A stretch of 64,000 nt of DNA from Gallionella sp. (lineage in GTDB: Bacteria > Pseudomonadota > Gammaproteobacteria > Burkholderiales > Gallionellaceae), in the NCBI GenBank assembly GCA_028699065.1, contig JAQVVH010000001.1, positions 826,326 to 890,325 of the forward strand, given 5' to 3'. The position numbers were made by a program, and so were the translations under genes. This document shows, one piece after another, positions 1-5,673 of the stretch. Each line of letters opens with the position of its first letter. The first letter of the stretch is position 1. The notes under the pieces are model-generated. The model saw only the letters and a program-made list of their open reading frames with translations. It searched no databases and was not told the DNA's origin.

Positions 1-26
1 GGCGTGTCATGCATTTTCTTGGCCAT
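1..26 (-). CDS. Partial 5' end of a minus-strand gene, possibly dsrA (reverse dissimilatory sulfite reductase alpha)
   Basis: Only the first codons are inside the window. Reading leftward from 26 gives MAKKMHDTP, preceded by AGGAAA about five bases upstream of the ATG, a good ribosome-binding site. DsrA proteins of sulfur oxidisers start similarly (H-x-T-P a few residues in, as I recall it from Allochromatium), and the neighbouring genes belong to Dsr/Tus sulfur metabolism. Nine residues cannot prove identity. That a gene starts here is fairly sure; that it is dsrA is inference. Confidence 0.45.
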
Positions 27-319
27 AATATTTCCTTTCAATCATGTTGCGCCGGGGCTTTCCGTCGGCGGGAATGGAATCGGGGTATGGGTTCTGGCCT
101 TCACGGCACGACCCAGTTTCTTGATGGTTCCGCATGGTACGTTGCGAAATCAGCGGCAACTATCACCCAGAGCGGGTAGACAAAGTAACCCCAAAGGGGG
201 GGCCTATCACTACCACCAGTAGTATTCCAAATATGCACCGCTTACCGCTAGACTTGCAACATTCATTCAGACTGCCCTAGCTTTCCCCCTAGAAGGCGGT
301 CGATTTCCGGAGTAATGGC
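27..319. promoter_or_regulatory. Divergent intergenic control region with a YAACCC-N4-GGGG motif
   Basis: This stretch separates the cut minus-strand gene from the operon starting at 320. I see no convincing gene; the short plus-strand frame from 4 to 222 has no family signal and overlaps the divergent start. At 186-199 lies TAACCC-CAAA-GGGG, followed by more G. The same TAACCC half-site recurs before sat/soeA and upstream of tusA. An operator role is inference. No clear sigma-70 promoter was recognised. Confidence 0.4.
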
Positions 320-547
320 GTGGCGAATATCACAGAACTCGACAAAATAACGGTTCCTCTCGGGGGCCAGCAGATCGAATTACAACAGATCGACCACGCT
401 GAAGACGGCATGAGTTTGCTGCGCATCCGCATCCGCGAAGGTAAACGCTTCACCATTTTCGACATCGACCCAGCCACAGCCGCGCGCTGGGCGGCCGGCA
501 TGCAAAATTGGGCCGAACAACAATCCCAGGACGCACCCACCGCATGA
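320..547 (+). CDS. Small conserved 75-aa protein, DUF6967-like, first gene of the Cas6-like/DsrC-like operon
   Basis: A short acidic-basic protein without signal peptide, membrane segment or cysteine, so probably cytoplasmic. The GTG start at 320 is chosen because GGAG lies seven bases upstream and the only nearby ATG, at 315, is in another frame. It resembles the small DUF6967-type proteins I associate with this gene neighbourhood in sulfur oxidisers; that assignment is from memory. Its stop overlaps the next start (ATGA), so the two are probably translationally coupled. Function unknown. Confidence 0.7.
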   Translation: MANITELDKITVPLGGQQIELQQIDHAEDGMSLLRIRIREGKRFTIFDIDPATAARWAAGMQNWAEQQSQDAPTA

Positions 548-1128
548 TGATCGACGTCGCCTTCAGCGTTCGCGGCGAAACACTCCCGCCCGCCTACCCC
601 TTTGCACTGTGGAAAGCGCTGCTGGCGCGACAGCCCGCTCTCGCCAACATTGAACACTTGGCCCTGCTGCCCATGCGCACAGCGCCCGGTCGGGGCGAAG
701 TCATTTTGTCGGGACGCTCAAAACTTGCCCTGCGGGTGCCGGAAGCTGACGTGGCGCAAGTTTCCGAACTCGCCGGGACGGCATTTGAAATCGGCGGTCG
801 CCCCTTATTGCTGGGGAACGCCACAACCCGCGCTTTGCAACCTTACCCGACGCTGCACGCGCATCTGGTGCACAGTCTCGAGGAGGAAACCGCCTTCATT
901 GCCAGCATTCAGTCGGCGCTCGCGGCGCTGGGTATCGAAGCCCCGCTGATTTGCGGCCGTCATCAGCGGTTGGCCGATGGCGAACAGGCTGTCCAGGGCT
1001 ACAGTCTGGTGGTCCACGATCTCAAGCCCGATGCTTCCATGCAGCTGCAAGGCGTGGGGCTGGGCGAAAACCGTTTTTTAGGGTGCGGCGTTTTCATGCC
1101 GTATAAAGTCATCTCCGGACTGGAGTGA
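544..1128 (+). CDS. Stand-alone Cas6/Cmx6-like (type I-MYXAN) RAMP protein
   Basis: The 194-residue product resembles the MYXAN-subtype Cas6 family (Cmx6) along its length. It has the N-terminal beta strand followed by RGETLP, a central strand-rich part, and the C-terminal glycine-rich loop GCGVFMPYK at residues 180-188, typical of Cas6 ferredoxin-like folds. Cas6 proteins cut CRISPR precursor RNA. Here there is no repeat array and no other cas gene in 64 kb. As I recall them, classical members carry a histidine just after the LP motif; here it reads LPPAYPFALW, so RNase activity is doubtful. Start: ATG 544 overlaps the previous stop; ATG 547 is also possible. It sits between a small unknown gene and a DsrC-like gene, suggesting a role in sulfur metabolism or RNA thiolation rather than immunity (inference). 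Confidence 0.75.
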   Translation: MMIDVAFSVRGETLPPAYPFALWKALLARQPALANIEHLALLPMRTAPGRGEVILSGRSKLALRVPEADVAQVSELAGTAFEIGGRPLLLGNATTRALQPYPTLHAHLVHSLEEETAFIASIQSALAALGIEAPLICGRHQRLADGEQAVQGYSLVVHDLKPDASMQLQGVGLGENRFLGCGVFMPYKVISGLE

Positions 1129-1148
1129 CATTTTAACTGGGAGGCAAT

Positions 1149-1478
1149 ATGGGATACGTAGTGAATGGTACTGAGCTCGAAACCGATGCGGACGGCTTTC
1201 TGCTGGAACCCGATTACAGTGACGAAATCATCGGCGTCATCGCCGCAGCCGAAGGCATTGAAATGACCGACAAGCACATGGAAATTATCAACTACATGCG
1301 CAATGAGTATCGCGAAAACGGCCACACCCCGAATTTCCGCAACATGCTCAAGGGCGTCAATGAATTTTGGCCGGAAGCCGACAGCAAGGCCCTGTATGAT
1401 TTGTTCCCGACCGGGCCGGCCAAGCAGGCTGCAAAGATTGCCGGACTGACCCAGCCCTATGGCAAGGGCGGCTATTAA
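1149..1478 (+). CDS. DsrC/TusE-family protein lacking both C-terminal cysteines (RspA-like)
   Basis: The 109-residue protein has the DsrC/TusE fold signature, with DGFLLEP near residue 15 and LFPTGPAKQAAKIAGL at 85-100. DsrC carries a cysteine where this has Ala95 and a second as its penultimate residue; this tail ends YGKGGY, and the whole protein contains no cysteine. It therefore cannot carry persulfide or a trisulfide as DsrC does. Such cysteine-less members have been grouped as RspA and proposed to be regulatory. GGGAGG precedes the ATG. It is followed ten bases later by the tandem TusA gene, a classical partner of TusE/DsrC. Confidence 0.9.
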   Translation: MGYVVNGTELETDADGFLLEPDYSDEIIGVIAAAEGIEMTDKHMEIINYMRNEYRENGHTPNFRNMLKGVNEFWPEADSKALYDLFPTGPAKQAAKIAGLTQPYGKGGY

Positions 1479-1487
1479 GGAGTCATC

Positions 1488-1964
1488 ATGAACATGGTAA
1501 ACGTCGTACTCGACATGAAGGGGCTGTCCTGCCCGAAACCCCTGCTCGGCGCCAAACGCATGGTCGATGAGCTCGCGCCCGGCCAGGTGCTGGTGCTGAT
1601 TTCGGATTGCCAGGGCACGCCGGACGACCTGTTCGCCTGGGCGGAATTGACCGGCAACCAAGTCATCAAGTCCGAAAAACAGGCCGACGGCAGCACGGGC
1701 TATCACATCCAGAAGGGTAGCCCCACCAGCCGCCCCGCCGCACAGGTTTCGCTCGATATTCGCGGCTCGGTCTGCCCTGGCCCGATCGTCGAAGCAAAGA
1801 AACTGCTGAACGGCATGCAGGCCGGCGAGATTCTGAAACTGGTCAGCGATTGTCCCGGCGTGCAGTCCGACATCAGCGGCTGGGCAGCAGCCACCGGAAT
1901 GACGCTGCTCGATATGCTGGAACCCGCTGCCGGAGTGCACGAGTTTTACATCCGCAAGGGCTGA
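1488..1964 (+). CDS. Tandem TusA-TusA sulfurtransferase
   Basis: Two complete TusA domains lie in one 158-residue chain. Domain 1 (about 1-77) has CPKP with the sulfur-carrying Cys15; domain 2 (about 84-158) has CPGP with Cys96. Each also keeps a second cysteine in an SDC motif (Cys41 and Cys122). TusA proteins pass persulfide sulfur to TusBCD/E or DsrEFH/C. A fusion would bring two sulfur carriers side by side. Strong AAGGAG precedes the ATG. Placement right after a cysteine-free DsrC homologue suggests the pair work together, but as what is unknown. Confidence 0.9.
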   Translation: MNMVNVVLDMKGLSCPKPLLGAKRMVDELAPGQVLVLISDCQGTPDDLFAWAELTGNQVIKSEKQADGSTGYHIQKGSPTSRPAAQVSLDIRGSVCPGPIVEAKKLLNGMQAGEILKLVSDCPGVQSDISGWAAATGMTLLDMLEPAAGVHEFYIRKG

Positions 1965-1967
1965 TCG

Positions 1968-2564
1968 TTGCGCATCAAAAGTCACTGGTTTCGCGAAGGC
2001 CGCAGTCACGGGCCGCAGGAAGTTTCCGACGCACTGGCTTTCGTGTTGTGGAAAATTTCAGACAATGCGCTGAAAAATACCCGCAACGCGGATTTTTCGA
2101 TTGAGGTCGGCGAGCAATATCTGGATTTTCTCGGCGAGGTGTTGTTTTTCCTGATTCTGGTTGCCGACCGCCTGGCCTATCGCCGCCTTTCCGCAGAAGA
2201 TCGCGCCCTGTTCACCGGCAACCTCGCCAATCGTGTGGCCGCCACCTATGCCGAAAATCGCGGGCGTTTGCTTGCGCGCGATGAAGCGGGTTGCAAGCAG
2301 GCATTCATCGACCGGCTCAATCGGCGCGCGGGCGAATATGCCGATTTTGATTACACCGACGCCGGCCCGGATTATGGCTTTTACCGCTACCTGGCCTATT
2401 GCATCGGCGAAATTTTGAACGACGCCGACAGCTTCTGGATCACCGACCAGATCGTCACGCTGGAAGCGCCGGAAATGGTGCGCATGATCGAAAAAACCGT
2501 GCGCGACCTGTTCGAAAGCGAACCGCGCGAACCCCGCCGGCGGCGCGGCAGCAGCGGGGAATAA
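1968..2564 (+). CDS. Conserved hypothetical protein, 198 aa, fifth gene of the operon
   Basis: I do not recognise a characterised family. The start is a TTG three bases after the previous stop. The protein looks mostly alpha-helical, with a hydrophobic stretch around residues 45-65 (YLDFLGEVLFFLILVADRLA) that could be a buried helix or a weak membrane segment, and a strongly basic tail (RRRRG). Only two cysteines occur. The tail abuts the next start, so it belongs to the same operon as the Cas6-like and DsrC-like genes. No function is proposed. Confidence 0.75.
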   Translation: MRIKSHWFREGRSHGPQEVSDALAFVLWKISDNALKNTRNADFSIEVGEQYLDFLGEVLFFLILVADRLAYRRLSAEDRALFTGNLANRVAATYAENRGRLLARDEAGCKQAFIDRLNRRAGEYADFDYTDAGPDYGFYRYLAYCIGEILNDADSFWITDQIVTLEAPEMVRMIEKTVRDLFESEPREPRRRRGSSGE

Positions 2565-3434
2565 ATGCCCGGCCTGTTTGACCTGAACGACACCGAAGCC
2601 TATCTGCGCTGGCGGGAAGCAAAGCTTGCGTGCGCCCCCGCCTCTCCGCAGGAACTCATCGTCGACGTCCGCGATCCCCGTGCGCTCAGCCCCGCCGAAC
2701 ACACCGCACTGGCCGACTGCATCCGGCACTGCAATATGGCCATTTATGCCAGCCCGCTGCTTGAAGCCGATAGCGACATCCCACGCCTGCTGGGGCGTCA
2801 GTTCGGGCTGAAACAACTCGACGCCAACTGGCTGGCCGGCGAGGATGGCATCTCGGAAATTCAAATCGCCGCTAACGGCACACGGCAAAGCTACATTCCC
2901 TACACCGACAAACCGATCAAGTGGCACACCGACGGTTACTACAATCCGCCGGGACGGCAAATTCGCGCCATGATTCTGCATTGCGTCCGCAGTGCAGCCA
3001 AAGGCGGCGACAACCGCCTGATGGATCATGAAATGGCTTATCTGCGGCTGCGCGATGACAACCCGGAACACATTCGCGCGCTGATGCAACCGGACGCCAT
3101 GACCATTCCGCTGCGCGACGATGAACGAGACGGCATTCGCGAAGCCCAGAGCGGGCCGGTATTTTCGCTGGATACCGCGGGAAATCTGCATATGCGCTAC
3201 ACCGCCCGCACACGCAGCATTGAATGGAAAAATGATGGCGCAACGCGAGATGCCGTCGCCGCACTGGAACATGTGCTGGCTGCCGAGACGCCGGATGTTT
3301 TTGCCGCTCACCTTGCGCCCGGCATGGGTCTGCTCTGCAACAACGTGCTGCATGACCGCAGCGCGTTTACCGATGATGCAGCTTCGCCGCGATTGCTTTA
3401 TCGGGCGAGGTATTTGGATCGGATTGCTGGCTAA
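2565..3434 (+). CDS. TauD/TfdA-type Fe(II)/2-oxoglutarate-dependent dioxygenase
   Basis: The 289-residue protein keeps the iron facial triad of this family: His121 and Asp123 in WHTDGYY and distal His263 in LHDRSAF. Arginines near 276-280 in RLLYRAR are placed to bind 2-oxoglutarate. TauD itself releases sulfite from taurine; other members oxidise sulfonates, sulfate esters or unrelated substrates, so the substrate here is not known. The ATG immediately follows the stop of the previous gene and a hairpin terminator follows the stop, marking it as the last gene of the operon. A role in releasing sulfite from an organic sulfur compound is possible but inferred. Confidence 0.85.
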   Translation: MPGLFDLNDTEAYLRWREAKLACAPASPQELIVDVRDPRALSPAEHTALADCIRHCNMAIYASPLLEADSDIPRLLGRQFGLKQLDANWLAGEDGISEIQIAANGTRQSYIPYTDKPIKWHTDGYYNPPGRQIRAMILHCVRSAAKGGDNRLMDHEMAYLRLRDDNPEHIRALMQPDAMTIPLRDDERDGIREAQSGPVFSLDTAGNLHMRYTARTRSIEWKNDGATRDAVAALEHVLAAETPDVFAAHLAPGMGLLCNNVLHDRSAFTDDAASPRLLYRARYLDRIAG

Positions 3435-3436
3435 AA

Positions 3437-3466
3437 AAACAAAGCCCGCGGAAGCGGGCTTTGTTT
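3437..3466. terminator. Bidirectional intrinsic terminator
   Basis: A perfect 13-bp inverted repeat (AAACAAAGCCCGC, loop GGAA, GCGGGCTTTGTTT) starts three bases after the dioxygenase stop. On the minus strand the stem continues into a run of T. It sits between convergent genes and can serve both. Confidence 0.9.
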
Positions 3467-3488
3467 ACGGTGTGTAGCCAGTTTCAAA

Positions 3489-4727
3489 TCAAAACTTGTG
3501 CCTCAAAGATATCGATACCGCCACTTGGGAATGTGTTGTTGTATTAAAGTAAGGTGCGCCACCAAGGGGTGCCCCGAAACCGACCATTGGATCTGTAACA
3601 TCCACCATCGTAGTAACTTTGGGAGCATACATAATCGAGCCTTCAAAATCAGTATGTTCGCTCATTGCCATGCCGCCACCAAAGGTATATGAATTTTTGA
3701 TTGTTGCAGGGAACATAAGATTGTTAAACATATTTACTGTCCCTCCATTGTTGCCCCATGGAGTAGTGGCCCCTCCGGTCCCATTAAATTGGGTAATTGG
3801 ATTATTTGCACTATTAAATCCAGCCCCCAGCCAGTAACCGTCTCCACTGTACTTTGCACCAATCGCAACAACATCTTGGTCCTTCCAGCCAAATTCACGA
3901 TAGCCACCTGCACTACTCCATTGAATCTGGCGATAATCCATCGTCACTAAAAAGTTCTCGCTGGCATTCAAAGAAACGCCCACCTTAACCTCAGCGGGTT
4001 GATCCAGTTGGTCGGCAAAGGTCTGCCCAAAACCCGTACCCGCGACTGAAAGCTGGGTACCATATTTCATGCTGATTTTGGAGTTGTAAGCTGCCGCCAG
4101 AGTTACCGCTGAGGAAGGATTGAAATAGCCTCCGACGTTAAATCCGAGATTGGTGTCCGTGCTAGCGTTATGCCCAGGATTGGTTGCACCACCCGGAGTA
4201 GTGTAAGAAATTGCTAAAGACCCGTACTGGAGCACCGGAGAGAAACCGACACCATAGCTCTCGGTGTTGTATGCAATCGTAGGAATGATCTTCAGAATGC
4301 TGAGTGTCGTTTTTGCTTGCATGTGAGTCATTGGATTTGCGCCAGTATAATCCACCCCCATACCCGCAATCCCAGCCATCGCAATACCGTAGGTCAAGTT
4401 TTCATTGCTACGAGTCGAGTAAGAAACGTCCGGAATAAAGTTGTTGTCAGCGGCACTCTTGGACGAAACACCGCCCATGCCATCGTTCTTAACATCCGGC
4501 TGAAATATCACCAAGCCACCCGTTACTTCGTCGCCTTTCGACATGCCAAGCAATGCTGGATTGGCGAAGGCACTTTCCGCACCCACAAAGTGAGCGACGC
4601 CGGTGCCACCGAGCGCCGTATTCTGAGAACCCACCGCGATCATGGTGTCACCATTGGTAGCAAATGCCGCCGGTGATACCACCACACCTGCCACAAACAT
4701 CGAAACAACAATTTTCTTCATCTTCAT
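3489..4727 (-). CDS. FadL/TodX-family outer-membrane transport protein
   Basis: After a signal peptide (KKIVVSMFVAG...SPAAFA), the mature protein begins TNGDTMIAVGSQNTALGGTGVA, typical of FadL-family barrels, which carry hydrophobic molecules across the outer membrane. The chain ends SISLRHKF, with the terminal aromatic residue expected for BAM-dependent insertion. I chose ATG 4727 because GGGAGA lies just upstream; an upstream start would add ten residues before the signal peptide. Length (about 412 residues) fits the family. It sits between sulfur-transfer genes, so hydrophobic sulfur or an organosulfur compound is a conceivable cargo, but hydrocarbons or fatty acids are equally possible. 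Confidence 0.85.
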   Translation of the reverse strand: MKMKKIVVSMFVAGVVVSPAAFATNGDTMIAVGSQNTALGGTGVAHFVGAESAFANPALLGMSKGDEVTGGLVIFQPDVKNDGMGGVSSKSAADNNFIPDVSYSTRSNENLTYGIAMAGIAGMGVDYTGANPMTHMQAKTTLSILKIIPTIAYNTESYGVGFSPVLQYGSLAISYTTPGGATNPGHNASTDTNLGFNVGGYFNPSSAVTLAAAYNSKISMKYGTQLSVAGTGFGQTFADQLDQPAEVKVGVSLNASENFLVTMDYRQIQWSSAGGYREFGWKDQDVVAIGAKYSGDGYWLGAGFNSANNPITQFNGTGGATTPWGNNGGTVNMFNNLMFPATIKNSYTFGGGMAMSEHTDFEGSIMYAPKVTTMVDVTDPMVGFGAPLGGAPYFNTTTHSQVAVSISLRHKF

Positions 4728-4796
4728 GCGATTCTCCCTGAGCGTTGATTGGTACAACTATTTAGCTGCTTCTGGTTTTTGTTGTTTTAATTTCAG

Positions 4797-5267
4797 TTAT
4801 ACGAACAGACAAATATCGGTTTCGCCGGCAAAGCCGAAGAAGGAAGTCGCGCCACCGTATTCGACATTCTCGATGAATTCGCTCTTGTCGAATTCGAACA
4901 GGTCCACGGTCATCTGGCAGGCGATAAATTTCACATCGGCTTCCAGACACAGATCGCGCAGCTCTTCCAGCGAAGCAACGCCGTGTTTTTTGAGCTTCTG
5001 TTTCATCATCATGGTCGCCATGGATTCCATGCCGGGCAGCATTTGCACCATGACCGGCATCGGTACGGGCATCGGCATGGCAGGGTTGGCGAGCGGACTG
5101 ATCATCACATCGGACAAGTCTTTGCGCAGTAATTGCAAACCGTAGAAGGTGAAAAAGATCTCAACTTCGTAGCCCAGTGCGGCGGCGGTAGAGGCCAGGA
5201 TGAACGGCGGGTAGGCCATGTCCAGCGTGCCTTTGGTGGCGATGATGGCCATTTTTTTGGTAGTCAT
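4797..5267 (-). CDS. dsrE2: DsrE2-type sulfurtransferase (DsrE/DsrF family)
   Basis: A 156-residue DsrE/F-fold protein starts KKMAIIATKGTLDMAYPPFI. It has two cysteines spaced as in DsrE2 (Cys107 in RDLCLEA and Cys117 in FIACQMT) and a proline/methionine-rich hydrophobic middle (about 60-88) that could touch the membrane, as in DsrE2 proteins. DsrE2 is usually encoded with tusA and a rhodanese gene and takes part in cytoplasmic persulfide relay. Here tusA lies immediately upstream, while a rhodanese gene is found at 20176. Confidence 0.85.
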   Translation of the reverse strand: MTTKKMAIIATKGTLDMAYPPFILASTAAALGYEVEIFFTFYGLQLLRKDLSDVMISPLANPAMPMPVPMPVMVQMLPGMESMATMMMKQKLKKHGVASLEELRDLCLEADVKFIACQMTVDLFEFDKSEFIENVEYGGATSFFGFAGETDICLFV

Positions 5268-5305
5268 GCGTGCCCCTTATATTCGTTTTGGTTGAAAAAA
5301 GTGAA

Positions 5306-5533
5306 TTACTTTTTCTTCATGTAGAAAACATACTCGCCATTGGCTTCTTCCTGACCCATCAGCGTGTTGCCGGTCTGTTCGGCGAAGGCGGCCATGTCTT
5401 TGACGGAGCCGCAATCGGTGGACAGAACGCGCAAGACTTGATCCGACGTCATATCGACCAAGGCTTTTTTGGTTTTGATGATGGGGAGCGGGCAATTCAG
5501 GCCGCGTGCATCCAGTTCTTTGTCAAAATTCAT
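5306..5533 (-). CDS. tusA: TusA-family sulfur carrier protein
   Basis: A single-domain TusA of 75 residues. The motif LDARGLNCPLPIIKTKKAL contains the sulfur-accepting Cys14 (CPxP). In sulfur oxidisers TusA receives sulfur from rhodanese and hands it to DsrEFH or sHdr components. It is transcribed with the following dsrE2 (38-base gap), the common tusA-dsrE2 pair. TTCTCCTGCAGG just above the start gives a good GGAGAA ribosome-binding site on the minus strand. Confidence 0.92.
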   Translation of the reverse strand: MNFDKELDARGLNCPLPIIKTKKALVDMTSDQVLRVLSTDCGSVKDMAAFAEQTGNTLMGQEEANGEYVFYMKKK

Positions 5534-5650
5534 TTTCTTCTCCTGCAGGTAATTGAAATAAACAGCAAGCCTCGGGTTCTACACAAACCTGAGCGGCATT
5601 ATAGGGATAAGTGACCGCACAACGTCCATAACTATTAAGGGAAAATTTGA

Positions 5651-5666
5651 TAACCCGTTGGGGTTA
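5651..5666. repeat. Perfect palindrome TAACCC-GTTG-GGGTTA
   Basis: A 6-bp perfect inverted repeat with a 4-base loop lies eight bases beyond the SulP stop and about 118 bases before the tusA start on the minus strand. It could be a weak terminator for SulP, because a T-containing stretch follows on that strand, or an operator for tusA-dsrE2. The TAACCC half and 4-base spacing match motifs at 186 and 12260. Confidence 0.5.
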
Positions 5667-5673
5667 TAAGGGC

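Noticed and set aside
4-222. Plus-strand 72-codon frame at the left edge
   Set aside because: No family signal, no ribosome-binding site, and it overlaps the start of a better-supported minus-strand gene.
999-3353. Long minus-strand frames at 999-2009 and 2058-3353
   Set aside because: Antisense shadows of the DsrC-like, TusA-TusA, unknown and dioxygenase genes; their translations match no family.
320-3434. CRISPR array or cas operon near the Cas6-like gene
   Set aside because: No regularly spaced repeats and no other cas genes are visible; the neighbours are sulfur-transfer genes.
5651-5666. Palindrome as a certain operator
   Set aside because: It could equally be a weak SulP terminator, so it is listed as a repeat and only tentatively joined to the motif family.
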